Assembly: GCF_014217805.1 (NCBI RefSeq)
Contig: NZ_CP055155.1
Span: forward strand, 1 to 64,000
Direction of reading: 5' to 3'
Source: Adhaeribacter swui
Lineage (GTDB): Bacteria > Bacteroidota > Bacteroidia > Cytophagales > Hymenobacteraceae
DNA length: 64,000 nucleotides
Part shown: positions 17,679-26,755 of the stretch, in pieces
Layout of the letters: each line of letters opens with the position of its first letter
Numbering within the stretch: position 1 is the stretch's first letter
Made by a program: the position numbers and the translations under genes
The notes under the pieces: model-generated
Database searches by the model: none
Seen by the model: the letters and a program-made list of their open reading frames with translations, nothing else
Told to the model about the DNA's origin: nothing

Positions 17679-18152
17679 ATGGAAGATACAACAAAATCTA
17701 CAATGAGTAAAGGTCCCTACGGGAAACTGTTAATTTCTTTAGGGACGTCCTTCGTTGTCATGTACACGGTTATGTTCTTGAATGTGGATCAATTTGACCA
17801 CATTTATCTGAGTTATACCAGATTCTACATGTCCTTACTGATGGTATCCCCTATGGCTCTGCTCATGATTTTATTAATGAAGCAGATGTATTCGAACCAG
17901 AAAATCAATCTGATCATCATGGTTGGTAGTATAATCACATTTGTATTTGCCTTAACTGCTCTGAGAAGTCAAGCTTTTATAAGTGATGTTCAATACATGA
18001 AAGCGATGATTCCGCATCATTCCTCGGCCATTATGGTTAGTAACAATGCTAATATCAAAAATCCAGAAGTACGAAAATTAGCAGATAGTATTATTAAATC
18101 CCAAGAGCAAGAAATCGCACTGATGAAAATGTACTTAGATAGGATAGAGTAA
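17679..18152 (+). CDS. DUF305 membrane protein
   Basis: A 157-residue protein with about three N-terminal transmembrane helices (residues ~12-32, 46-66, 74-94) and a C-terminal DUF305 domain. The domain carries the signature 'MKAMIPHHSSAIMVS' (about 108-122) and 'IKSQEQEIALMK'. DUF305 domains are helical, ferritin-like four-helix bundles often found near copper and other metal-resistance genes. The His pair in MIPHHS is the likely metal ligand. It is monocistronic, at the left edge of the ion-stress block. Confidence 0.8.
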   Translation: MEDTTKSTMSKGPYGKLLISLGTSFVVMYTVMFLNVDQFDHIYLSYTRFYMSLLMVSPMALLMILLMKQMYSNQKINLIIMVGSIITFVFALTALRSQAFISDVQYMKAMIPHHSSAIMVSNNANIKNPEVRKLADSIIKSQEQEIALMKMYLDRIE

Positions 18153-18236
18153 TAAATTTCTAAGATTTTGTTTAGTAGACTAATTTTTGCATCGGATTGT
18201 TCATTATTTAACCTTACTTACATAAGCATTATTGGA

Positions 18237-19487
18237 CTACAAGACAGGGTTGCTAGCCTTGAAAGAATTACGGGTTGAATTTCTAACAGCCTGGACTGCT
18301 TCCAAGAGTTCCAGCAATATCGGCGAAGAACTTTCTGTTTGAAGTTGCAATAAGATACCATAAAGACTTTGCTGAATAGAGTGATCCTCCTTACCATAGT
18401 CCCATATTGGTAAAATACAGCTAAAGAATATTTCCTCAAAAGTTCTTTCTTTCAGATAAATTCGAACTAGTCCAGTTGTGTTTCTTATCCTGCTATCCGG
18501 CAAGTTCTCCATTCGGTATGCTAACAAATCCGCGAGAGCATTTAAGCTCAGAATAGCCGTACCCGGATCATTAATACCGGGACTTAATGCTTTGATTGCC
18601 ACTTCCATCAATTGTCTGAAACCATAGTAAGAATTCTCTGGTATAACTTCTCCTGCCTGGATAATTAGCGTCTGGATAATTTTTTCTTCTACTTCTGAGC
18701 TAATCACGGAAGACGAATTAGAAATAATAAGTAAGGGTGTTCCTTTTAAAACGTACGTACCAGAAGAAAAAACAAAAGCAACGACCAGATTTTCCTTATC
18801 GCAGATTTCCAGTAGGGTTCTTTTTTCGAAACCCTGATAAACGCCTGATTTGGGTGCAGTAATTTTATAGCCAGCTGTTACGGGATTTGTAACTACCGAT
18901 ATGGTTTTATTTATACATTCCTTAACTAAGGCAGCTTTGGTTTGCTTATGAATTTGGTTAATAATATTTTCGTATTTAACTGATTGCGTAATGTAATGCA
19001 GAAAGTAAATAAATAAAAAAATATCCGAGATCGTTAAAAATATTAAGAAGTAGGTACTTAAAGCAGGCACCTGAATTCCCTGATCTACATCCCGGATAGT
19101 ACTGAGAAGAAAAAGAGCATAGACAATGGTGCCAATATAAAAGCCGAGTACTACTTGCTGAAAACGATTACCAATAAGTTTGTCTAATACCCGGTTACTT
19201 AATTGTGATGCAGCTTGGTTCAGCACAATCATAACCATAGAGAAGCTAAACACCGTTAAAGAAATGATTCCACTGGCTACTGTAGCAATAATGTTTCGAG
19301 CGGTACTTGCATCTTTTAACCGAAGCCATTGCCATTGCGCTTTAATGCTTTTACCTAACTCCGAAAAATCCAGTTCTAACGTGATCCAGGAAAATACTAG
19401 AAAAGAAAGTGCTATAATGGCTGGCAAAAAGGCAATACTGGTAATTGTTCGTTGTAACTTTTCTTTTAACCAGATAGATGGGACCAT
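18237..19487 (-). CDS. DUF2254 integral membrane protein
   Basis: A 416-residue protein with four predicted membrane segments in the first ~170 residues ('IAFLPAIIALSFLVFSWITL', 'IIATVASGIISLTVFSFSMV', 'VVLGFYIGTIVYALFLLS', 'TYFLIFLTISDIFLFIYFL', none complete). A soluble C-terminal part contains 'ALSPGINDPGTAILSLNALADLL', the conserved DUF2254 core. The function of the family is not established. It is transcribed after a strong terminator that ends the DUF421/AI-2E operon, so it has its own promoter. Confidence 0.8.
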   Translation of the reverse strand: MVPSIWLKEKLQRTITSIAFLPAIIALSFLVFSWITLELDFSELGKSIKAQWQWLRLKDASTARNIIATVASGIISLTVFSFSMVMIVLNQAASQLSNRVLDKLIGNRFQQVVLGFYIGTIVYALFLLSTIRDVDQGIQVPALSTYFLIFLTISDIFLFIYFLHYITQSVKYENIINQIHKQTKAALVKECINKTISVVTNPVTAGYKITAPKSGVYQGFEKRTLLEICDKENLVVAFVFSSGTYVLKGTPLLIISNSSSVISSEVEEKIIQTLIIQAGEVIPENSYYGFRQLMEVAIKALSPGINDPGTAILSLNALADLLAYRMENLPDSRIRNTTGLVRIYLKERTFEEIFFSCILPIWDYGKEDHSIQQSLYGILLQLQTESSSPILLELLEAVQAVRNSTRNSFKASNPVL

Positions 19488-19552
19488 ATTTATAAAAAAG
19501 TAAGCCTACACTGATTATACCCAGCACAGGATAAAGATAAAACAGGTTAACT

Positions 19553-19585
19553 AAAAAGCCTAACAAAGATTCTGTTAGGCTTTTT
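19553..19585. terminator. Strong intrinsic terminator
   Basis: An 11-bp perfect stem AAAGCCTAACA / TGTTAGGCTTT with a 7-base loop and flanking A and T runs, so it can act in both directions. It ends the leftward DUF421 transcript ahead of the DUF2254 gene. Confidence 0.75.
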
Positions 19586-19716
19586 ACCCGAGGTTCTAAG
19601 TCAAATTATGACTTTGAAAAAGACGTTTATGATTACGAATTACAAAATATTACGTTTAGAATAGTTTCTACTTTGACACCTGATCGGTAGTTCAAAAAAA
19701 CGAGAATAATGTAAGA

Positions 19717-20226
19717 TTAATCCTTTTTAACATTTTGCAAAGTAGAATGAGATTGCTGATTAGAATTCTTTATAATGCTAAATTTACCGTTAGTCTCTAA
19801 AACAATAGCGATAATTTGATCAAGAGATAAAATACCTTGACTGCGAACTGCCTGTAGTAAATCTTCCCGTTCCACCCGCTCTTCCTTCATGGCTTCTTCT
19901 TTGAATTCCCCTTCGTAAAATAATAATCTTGGTCCCGACTTTATAAACCGGGCAAAAAAAGGAATTCGTACATAAGTCCACGAAACTAAGAACTGCAATA
20001 AGACTAGCAAGGCCAAGCCAGTTAATCCTTCAGCTAAAGGAGTATCTTTTGAAAGCATGGCAGTCGCGAGAGTTGAACCTAATGCCACAGTTATAATAAA
20101 ATCAAAGGCATTCATTTGTGAAAGCGTCCGCTTGCCCGATAAGCGCAGTATAACGATAATACCAACATAAGTCAGCGTACCGGTAAGGAGGATCTTTATA
20201 ATTTGCGACCAGTTATCGAAAAACAT
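19717..20226 (-). CDS. DUF421 (YetF-like) membrane protein
   Basis: A 169-residue protein. It has three N-terminal transmembrane helices and the family signature 'VILRLSGKRTLSQMNAFDFIITVALGS' (shown in part: RLSGKRTLSQMNAFDF). A short cytoplasmic domain follows ('RLLFYEGEFKEEAMKEERVEREDLLQAVR' region). It is shorter than typical ~220-residue YetF proteins because the second C-terminal half is reduced. The role is unknown; the fold is a small alpha/beta cytosolic domain on a membrane bundle. It sits 20 bp downstream of the AI-2E permease gene, likely in one operon. Confidence 0.8.
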   Translation of the reverse strand: MFFDNWSQIIKILLTGTLTYVGIIVILRLSGKRTLSQMNAFDFIITVALGSTLATAMLSKDTPLAEGLTGLALLVLLQFLVSWTYVRIPFFARFIKSGPRLLFYEGEFKEEAMKEERVEREDLLQAVRSQGILSLDQIIAIVLETNGKFSIIKNSNQQSHSTLQNVKKD

Positions 20227-20246
20227 TGTTCTAAAATATTTAATTG

Positions 20247-21323
20247 TTACTTTATTGCTTTGCTGTTTTCCGGGGCGCTCACAGGTCTTTTCTTTCTCTC
20301 CAGAAAATCTTTAATATAAAGTTCCTTTACTACCACCATTAGTACCGCAATTAGCGGAGAAGCCAATAAGATACCACTGATTCCCACCAGAATTCCTAAT
20401 AATACCTGACCAAACAAAAGCAAAGCCGGTGGCATGGAAACTAGTTTTTTGTCCAGCATGGGCGTTATTACATAACCCTCAATGGTTTGAATACCCATGT
20501 ACAACAGAAATACGTAAAGAGCTTGATCCGGACCTTGCAGATAGGCTAAAGGCAGTGCGGGAATTAAAGCCAGATAGGGCCCCAAATTGGGAATAAAGTT
20601 TAAAAAAGCTGCTATAATCGCGAGCACCATGGGTAGCGGAATACCCAACAAAGCCAAACCTACGGCAGTTGTTACTCCCACTACAATCATGGATATAAAT
20701 CGACTTAACAACCAATTGCTCAACGTATCATAACATTGGTCTAATACCTGGCTCAATCGGTTTCGGTAAGAAGGCGAAAAAAGCCGAACAAACCCATTTT
20801 TATAGTTACCCGGGCTGGAGGCTAGATAAATACCCGTGATAATAATAATAAGCAGATTAGCCAAAACACTTAGGGTGGAAGAGAAAACACCAGTTAACTG
20901 GCCCAATACATCTTTGTTGTTCGACAGAAACTTTCCTGGTTTTTGAGGAATGCCGGCCAGTAGCTGTTGCCCCCATTTAGTTTCCGAAAGGTTATTTTTT
21001 AAATTTTGGAAAGCTTGCGGCAGAGATTGTGATAATTCTTCGGCCTGTTGACTAACCGTAGGAGCTAGTAACAAAACCGTGCTCCCCAGAACTATTACTA
21101 ATGCTACAATCACTAAAACGAGCGAGAAGGTATACGACAACTTGATTTTGCGATGTAAAAAGTAAGCTAACGCACTTAATAAAACATTAAACAATATTCC
21201 CCCAAAAACCAGAAGAAAAAAGTTAGCCACGTGCCAGATTAACAAAAATAAGGCTACTAAGAGTAACCCCACGAAAGAGACAATGCCTGCCTTCTCAGCA
21301 ATATAGCTGCTAGAATTTTCCAT
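20247..21323 (-). CDS. AI-2E family transporter (UPF0118)
   Basis: A 358-residue permease with about eight transmembrane helices. It has a central soluble loop (residues ~85-150) and the family hallmark segment 'LGIPLPMVLAIIAAFLNFIPNLGPYLALIPALPLA' (key part NFIPNLGPYL). Family members export small molecules; some are reported as autoinducer-2 exporters and others as Na+(Li+)/H+ antiporters. Given the NhaA, Trk and BCCT neighbours, an ion-homeostasis role is at least as likely as AI-2 export. That is inference from context. It heads an operon with the DUF421 gene. Confidence 0.85.
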   Translation of the reverse strand: MENSSSYIAEKAGIVSFVGLLLVALFLLIWHVANFFLLVFGGILFNVLLSALAYFLHRKIKLSYTFSLVLVIVALVIVLGSTVLLLAPTVSQQAEELSQSLPQAFQNLKNNLSETKWGQQLLAGIPQKPGKFLSNNKDVLGQLTGVFSSTLSVLANLLIIIITGIYLASSPGNYKNGFVRLFSPSYRNRLSQVLDQCYDTLSNWLLSRFISMIVVGVTTAVGLALLGIPLPMVLAIIAAFLNFIPNLGPYLALIPALPLAYLQGPDQALYVFLLYMGIQTIEGYVITPMLDKKLVSMPPALLLFGQVLLGILVGISGILLASPLIAVLMVVVKELYIKDFLERKKRPVSAPENSKAIK

Positions 21324-21482
21324 TTAATAAATTTTAAAAGATCCTTATTCCTTGAGTTTACGTGATTAAAGAATACTTATCTAATTATTAAAAGAGCTTT
21401 CTTGTTTTAAGGAACAAATAAGGCTGTTAACAGAACCCCTTGTTTGTAGAAAGGGTATACTATTACTTAACCAAAGATCAAT

Positions 21483-21722
21483 ATGGAAATACTAAAATTT
21501 AAGACGAATATAAAAAGCTTCGAACAAGTGGCTCAAGTAACTCCAATGCTCAATCAGCTCCAAGAAATTAGCAAGTGGCAAGTAGATCCAGAAAGTCAGG
21601 ATAATATTTTGAGTGTGTCCGGGGAAAACTTGAATCCCCAAAGCGTAGAAGATGCCGTGCAAAAAGCCGGTTTTACCGCCGAGATTCTACGCGTGGTAGG
21701 CCTTTCGGGAGAAGAGTTGTAG
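21483..21722 (+). CDS. HMA-fold-like small protein lacking the metal-binding CxxC
   Basis: A 79-residue protein. The pattern of a strand (ILKFKTNIK), a helix (SFEQVAQVTPMLNQL), strands (WQVDP, ILSVSG) and a helix (NPQSVEDAVQKAGFTAEIL) matches heavy-metal-associated domains of copper chaperones. The GMxCxxC loop is replaced by TNIKSFEQ, so the canonical copper site is gone. Bacteroidota encode many such 'orphan' HMA-fold proteins of unknown role. It is monocistronic and convergent with the broken gene at 21734-22036. Confidence 0.6.
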   Translation: MEILKFKTNIKSFEQVAQVTPMLNQLQEISKWQVDPESQDNILSVSGENLNPQSVEDAVQKAGFTAEILRVVGLSGEEL

Positions 21723-21733
21723 TTCTTAATATA

Positions 21734-22036
21734 TCAGTCAAAAGTTATTACCACCCGAAAAGCACTCGGCACTGGTTCGCTGATGACCTGAATCGAAATA
21801 TGATCATAAAACGCAAATTGCTCGTTCATTTGGAAAATAGCGTTTTCTGAGTCAGCGGGGTATAATGGTTGACTATGAATGGAAATTTCTTTTTCATCGG
21901 TTACCATAAGAGTCAAGTGACTACCTTCCGCTGGCCATTGTTGTACCTGAACCGCTTAGATGTTAATGGCTCTTCTTTCTTGGCTACCAGAGAGCCGGAA
22001 AGTGTTATTTAATTCATTTAATTCAATTGTGGGCAT
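21734..22036 (-). pseudogene. Small gene of the potassium-uptake operon broken by an in-frame TAA
   Basis: From the ATG at 22036 the frame reads MPTIELNELNNTFRLSGSQ and stops after 26 codons at TAA (21956-21958). The same frame then continues uninterrupted for 73 codons (AVQVQQWPAEGSHLTLMV to FRVVITFD) to 21734. The intact product would be about 100 residues. The ATG is 3 bp after the trkA stop, so it is the third gene of the trkH-trkA operon. One substitution (for example CAA to TAA) explains the break. An internal TTG or ATG restart is possible. The family is not recognised. Confidence 0.7.
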
Positions 22037-22039
22037 CTG

Positions 22040-22723
22040 CTAATAAGCTAGTAACTTTTCAATATCATTTAAATTGCCAAATAGTACTAATATATCTTCT
22101 TCTTCCAAAATGGTATCCGGAGTAATTACGCCTACGGCCACTGGTTTAGGATGCGGTTTACCAAAGATGTTAGTCGTCTCTTGCATACGAATAATAGTAA
22201 GTACATTGATATTGTACTTCTTCCGAAATTTTACTTCTTCTATGGTTTTTCCAACCATCCGGGGCGGAACAGTAGCCTCAATGATGTTGTAATCTTCCGT
22301 TATATCAAACGAGTCGATAAAGCCGCGCATATCAAGGCTTTTGGCCAGCCGATCGGCGTATTCCTGCTCCGGACGGATAATCCGGTCTACCCCAATAGCT
22401 TCCAGTACGGTTTGGTGCAACGGGGAGATAGACCGGCTGATTAACTTATTTACTTTAAGCTGTTTTAGATTGGCTACCGCCATAACGGAGCCCCCAAAAT
22501 CTTCTCCAATGCCCACAATAACGATATCGGTATCGTTTAAAGGTAAGGTTTTCAAAGCCTCCATATCTTTTGCATCCAAACACACCGTATGCGTGATGTG
22601 ATTTTTATGCAGGTTAACTTTGGCCATGTCATGATCTACCCCAATGACTTCGTGTCCCATCTCGGTTAACTTAACCGAAAGGGAAGAACCAAAATAACCT
22701 AATCCTATCACAATAAATCTCAT
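22040..22723 (-). CDS. trkA: TrkA/KtrA-type potassium uptake regulatory subunit
   Basis: A 227-residue RCK protein. The N-terminal Rossmann domain carries GLGYFGSSL (about residues 7-15) and the acidic nucleotide-ribose residue in 'VIGVDHD'. The C-terminal RCK_C domain (about 135-227) includes 'VGKTIEEVKFRKKY' and 'ILVLFGNLNDIEKL'. It forms the cytosolic gating ring that controls the TrkH/KtrB channel in response to NAD(H)/ATP/ADP. It lies 20 bp downstream of the trkH-like gene. A single RCK unit makes it KtrA-like rather than the double-unit E. coli TrkA. Confidence 0.9.
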   Translation of the reverse strand: MRFIVIGLGYFGSSLSVKLTEMGHEVIGVDHDMAKVNLHKNHITHTVCLDAKDMEALKTLPLNDTDIVIVGIGEDFGGSVMAVANLKQLKVNKLISRSISPLHQTVLEAIGVDRIIRPEQEYADRLAKSLDMRGFIDSFDITEDYNIIEATVPPRMVGKTIEEVKFRKKYNINVLTIIRMQETTNIFGKPHPKPVAVGVITPDTILEEEDILVLFGNLNDIEKLLAY

Positions 22724-22743
22724 AATGGCAGCTCGTCTACGCG

Positions 22744-24561
22744 TTATGTTATAATAATGCTTTCGGCGGGATACTGGTAGTTGAGTGATTTATGCGGCGT
22801 GAGCATACTAGCAATTAAGGTAAAAGTACCCACCCGGCCTAATAACATCGTCAAAATCACAATAAACTTACTTACTGTACTCAGTTTAGCGGTAACACCG
22901 ATACTCAATCCCACCGTACTATACGCCGAAAAAGCTTCAAAGGCTACTTCTACCGGTACCAGTGCCGGGTCAAAAACCAGAATGAGAAACGTAGCTAATC
23001 CAATAATCAAAAACGAAAGCAGCATGACGGCAAAAGCTTGTCGCACGGATTTGCTTTTAATTTCCCGCCGGTATAGCTCTAGGCGGACATTGCCTTTAGC
23101 GATGCTTATGGTGTTTAAGATAGCAACCGCCAAGGTAGTCGTTTTAATGCCCCCACCAGTTGAAGCGGGGGAAGCACCAATCCACATCAATAACAAATAA
23201 ACTAAAATAGTAGTTACTCGCAGCTGGGTCATATTTACGGTATTGAAACCAGCCGTTCGGGGAGTAATGGATCCAAATAACGAAGCAAAGAGTTTGCCTA
23301 CTCCGGTATGTTCTGCCAGCGTATTGGTATACTCGGTAGCGCAGAAAAGAACCGTGCCCCCAACAATGAGCCAGGCCGTAGTAACCAAAACAATCTTGGT
23401 GTGAACACTTATAATGTGCGAAGAATGTTTGTAAGGCTGCTGGTGCAATATTTTCCGGTACCAGCCGACAAAGCTTTGTCGGCCGTAACGGTACATATTC
23501 CAAATAACTGGAAAGCCAATCCCTCCTAGTACAATCAAAATCATAATAACGGATTGTAATCCGTAGGCAAACCGGAAACGATTATCATAGAGCCCATCCG
23601 TGAGGGTAGAAAAACCCGCGTTACAAAAAGCAGATATGGAGTGAAAACAGGCAAAAGCAATCCGGTCGCCTAAATCTTTTATGGCGAGAGAATCAATACT
23701 ACTAAAAATGAGCACTGCTCCGATGAACTCAATTAAAAGCGTAATCTTAATAATATTGGCAATGGCATGCATGGTTTGGCCTATGCTCTCTTCGTTTACC
23801 AGATCTTGGAAAAAGAGCTGGTTCTGAAAGGAAGATCTGCGCTGCAGGAGCAACCCCAAAAAGCTGGTAAAAGTCATCACGCCTAATCCACCCAATTGAA
23901 TTAGGATGATAATAATAAGTTTCCCAAAAGGAGTAAAATAAGTAGCTGTATCTACCACGATTAATCCGGTAACGCAAACGGCGCTAGCGGCCGTAAATAA
24001 AGCGTCTATAAAGCCTATCCCGGCAAAGGTGGCACGGGGCAGCATTAACAAGCCAGCTCCAATGAATATGAGAAGAATAAAACTAGCGATAAAAAGCAAA
24101 GCCGGATTAAAACGCACCTGGTACAAAGTCAAGGTCCGGCGGGACACCTCCATTAAGAAGATGTAGGAGATAACCACGAAAGTAAAGAAGTTGTTCTTAA
24201 AATAGCGGATCATCAAGTTGCTACCCGCTGGTAAATGATGGGAAAACAACTGCAGTATTAAACCCAGGATCAGCACTAGAATAAGCAGGTATTCTAACCA
24301 AAACCAGCCGCGCCGGATACTAAGCTTATCCATCAATGGGATGCGCCAGGTTAGAATAAGAAAGATGGTGAAAGTATAAAAGCTATAAAAAGAACTTAGC
24401 TGGGCCTTGGTGTTCGCTTGGTGGATAAAACCGGTATCGTATATAAAAACAACTAACCCCATTAAACTTAAATAGAACAAGGCATGATTGGTAAAGCCAA
24501 GTAGTTTTAGCCGGTTTTCCGTGATAAATACCTGTATTCTATTTCGGAATGATGTTCGCAT
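22744..24561 (-). CDS. trkH: TrkH/KtrB family potassium transporter
   Basis: A 605-residue membrane protein with four M1-P-M2 repeats. The four selectivity loops are visible: 'AASAVCVTGLIVVD', 'SISAFCNAGFSTL', 'TPRTAGFNTV' and 'AFSAYSTVGLSIG', with the filter glycine conserved in each. There are extra N-terminal helices (about residues 20-160) beyond the core. It takes up K+ coupled to Na+ or H+ and pairs with the RCK subunit just downstream. NhaA is encoded upstream on the same strand with a 12-bp gap, so K+ uptake and Na+ extrusion are probably co-transcribed. Confidence 0.92.
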   Translation of the reverse strand: MRTSFRNRIQVFITENRLKLLGFTNHALFYLSLMGLVVFIYDTGFIHQANTKAQLSSFYSFYTFTIFLILTWRIPLMDKLSIRRGWFWLEYLLILVLILGLILQLFSHHLPAGSNLMIRYFKNNFFTFVVISYIFLMEVSRRTLTLYQVRFNPALLFIASFILLIFIGAGLLMLPRATFAGIGFIDALFTAASAVCVTGLIVVDTATYFTPFGKLIIIILIQLGGLGVMTFTSFLGLLLQRRSSFQNQLFFQDLVNEESIGQTMHAIANIIKITLLIEFIGAVLIFSSIDSLAIKDLGDRIAFACFHSISAFCNAGFSTLTDGLYDNRFRFAYGLQSVIMILIVLGGIGFPVIWNMYRYGRQSFVGWYRKILHQQPYKHSSHIISVHTKIVLVTTAWLIVGGTVLFCATEYTNTLAEHTGVGKLFASLFGSITPRTAGFNTVNMTQLRVTTILVYLLLMWIGASPASTGGGIKTTTLAVAILNTISIAKGNVRLELYRREIKSKSVRQAFAVMLLSFLIIGLATFLILVFDPALVPVEVAFEAFSAYSTVGLSIGVTAKLSTVSKFIVILTMLLGRVGTFTLIASMLTPHKSLNYQYPAESIIIT

Positions 24562-24573
24562 TAATTTTTTTTA

Positions 24574-25749
24574 TTACTGCTTTTTGGAGAGTTGCTGGAG
24601 AAACAAAAAACCGATGAATCCCGCTAATACCGAAGCCACTAAAATCGAGAACTTTGCTTCCGCTTGGAGATCAATATCATCAAATGATAACAAAGCAATA
24701 AAGATGGACATGGTAAATCCGATACCGCCCAACATCCCGGCTCCCAGTAAATGCCGCAACCGGATACCGGCTGGTAAAGAACTTAGGCCCAGTTTTAACG
24801 AGAGCCACGAGAACAAGGTAATACCAATGGGTTTACCCAGAAACAGTCCCAGCACAATTCCTAAGCCCAAAGGATGAGCAAGTGCCTCGGGCATATCCGG
24901 CTCCAACCGGATGTTGGTGTTCGCTAGCGCAAACAGCGGCATGATGAAGAAGTTTACCGGCTTGGTTAGCGCGTGCTCTAATTTTTCTAGGGGAGATTCC
25001 GTGTCATCGGGCGTGGTGGGCAAGGTTAAAGCCGTTAAAACTCCCGCAATCGTAGCGTGCACCCCGGAATGATGAACAAAATACCACATCAAGGCCCCGG
25101 GCAACAAATAGAAGATGAGTTTTTTAACCCCGAATAAATTAAAGCTAATGAGTAAAACCATAATTCCCCCCGCGTACAACAGGAATTCCAGATGCAACTC
25201 CGTGGAATAAAACAGGGCAATAACCAGGATGGCACCTAGATCATCCACGATGGCCAAGGCGGTCAGAAACAACTTCACGGCTACAGGTACTCGACTTCCT
25301 AATAGTGAAATAATACCAATAGCAAAAGCAATATCGGTGGCCATGGGGATACCCCAACCCGGAGCGGTGGGGGTGCCACTATTAACCAAGGCGTAGAATC
25401 CCGCTGGCACGAGCATTCCCCCGATAGCGGCGAACACCGGGAGAATAGCTTGTTTGAAAGAAGCTAGTTCTCCTTCCACTAACTCCCGTTTTATTTCTAA
25501 TCCAACTAAGAGAAAAAAAATGGCCATTAAACCATCATTGATCCAGAGCAACACGGGGTAGCGTAAATGCAGGTGCTCGGAGTGATAGCCAATTTCCTGC
25601 GCTAAGAAATTTTCAAATGTGGAACCTAAAGGAGAGTTAGCAATACCCAAAGAAATGATCAAAAACAGCATCAAAAGAAGGCCGCCCGCTGATCCGGATT
25701 TTACAAATTCTTTAAACGAAGTCAGGTTAATTAATGATGTCATGACCAA
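24574..25749 (-). CDS. nhaA: NhaA Na+/H+ antiporter
   Basis: A 391-residue antiporter of normal length with about 12 transmembrane helices. The signature elements are 'GIPMATDIAFAIGI' (helix IV unwound region) and 'LTALAIVDDLGAILVIALFY', with the two catalytic aspartates DD that bind Na+ and protons. It exports Na+ or Li+ in exchange for H+ at alkaline pH. It lies between a universal stress protein gene and trkH on the same strand. Confidence 0.95.
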   Translation of the reverse strand: MVMTSLINLTSFKEFVKSGSAGGLLLMLFLIISLGIANSPLGSTFENFLAQEIGYHSEHLHLRYPVLLWINDGLMAIFFLLVGLEIKRELVEGELASFKQAILPVFAAIGGMLVPAGFYALVNSGTPTAPGWGIPMATDIAFAIGIISLLGSRVPVAVKLFLTALAIVDDLGAILVIALFYSTELHLEFLLYAGGIMVLLISFNLFGVKKLIFYLLPGALMWYFVHHSGVHATIAGVLTALTLPTTPDDTESPLEKLEHALTKPVNFFIMPLFALANTNIRLEPDMPEALAHPLGLGIVLGLFLGKPIGITLFSWLSLKLGLSSLPAGIRLRHLLGAGMLGGIGFTMSIFIALLSFDDIDLQAEAKFSILVASVLAGFIGFLFLQQLSKKQ

Positions 25750-25879
25750 TACTACGAAAAAAGTGCCGAATGGCTAACAGGATTCTAACTAAATCAGGAT
25801 AGGATATTGGTTAAGAAAATAATCTAGTTATAACTGAAAGTTGTTTTATCAGGTAAGTAATCACCACCTTGTTTTTAAT

Positions 25880-26755
25880 TTATTTAATAACATCTCCTGA
25901 ATATACGAGCCAAAGTGGCACGTTGATGTTGGTGTTATACAGCTCCGTAGGCACGCTGCCCAGGCTCAGCGAAGGCAGCGGGTTATTGCCTTTTAAGCCC
26001 AGCACCAGCAAATCATGACCTCCTTTTTCCAAGTGCAAGGTAATGCGTTCTGCTATACTTTTATTGGCAGCTCTTACTAACGTATAAGGAATCCGGGCGA
26101 TCTCCTGGTGCCTTTTCTGCAGATCAGCAAATTTCTGTTTTACCACCTCTTCCGCTTTTGAAACGGCTTTTTCCTCTGAGATTAACGGAAAAAACTGACT
26201 AGGAAGGCGGTACACGTGCATAATCTCCAGCTGGGTCCCGAATTGGTCCGAAAGGTTTTTACTTAAACGGATTGCGTACACCGAGGTATCAGAAAGATCT
26301 ATTGGCACCAGCATTTTTCGTATGTAAAGACTAGCCGTTTCGGGAAAAACCAGCACACTGCACGGCAGTACGCGCAACAGTTTTGTGCCCAAAGCCCCGG
26401 AGCTTTTGTTGCTCATCTTCTTTCCGAGTATCGTAAGTTTGATATGATAGCGTTTTACCAGGTTGGCAAGTATTACCTCGGTGTTTGGCTCTTGGCTAAC
26501 GAGTATTTCATGGTCGGTAATGGTGCCAAAATGCTCCGCCACAATATCCTGGATATTACCTTCCACCTCACTGGCCAGGTCAACGTCTCCGAACCACTCT
26601 TTAAAATCATCGCTCAGTTCATATACTTTAATGTTGTGCACAAAGTAAACTTTACGCACCTCCAGTCGCTCGCAAAGGGAGCGGGTAAAGGCAACCAGCT
26701 TCTCGTCAATGTCGCTCAGGTCCAGGCAGACCATCATGGCGTCAATCGTGATCAT
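25880..26755 (-). CDS. Tandem universal stress protein (UspA family)
   Basis: I place the start at the ATG at 26755, which gives 291 residues and overlaps the end of the BCCT gene by 14 bp. Earlier in-frame starts lie deep inside that gene and add no Usp sequence. Two Usp domains are seen: residues ~1-135 and ~140-290. The second starts 'KMLVPIDLSDTSVYAIRLSKNL' and carries a G-rich loop 'VLGLKGNNPLPSLSLGSVPTELY', the likely nucleotide-binding motif. It is cytosolic. The overlap with the transporter suggests co-expression under osmotic stress. Confidence 0.82.
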   Translation of the reverse strand: MITIDAMMVCLDLSDIDEKLVAFTRSLCERLEVRKVYFVHNIKVYELSDDFKEWFGDVDLASEVEGNIQDIVAEHFGTITDHEILVSQEPNTEVILANLVKRYHIKLTILGKKMSNKSSGALGTKLLRVLPCSVLVFPETASLYIRKMLVPIDLSDTSVYAIRLSKNLSDQFGTQLEIMHVYRLPSQFFPLISEEKAVSKAEEVVKQKFADLQKRHQEIARIPYTLVRAANKSIAERITLHLEKGGHDLLVLGLKGNNPLPSLSLGSVPTELYNTNINVPLWLVYSGDVIK

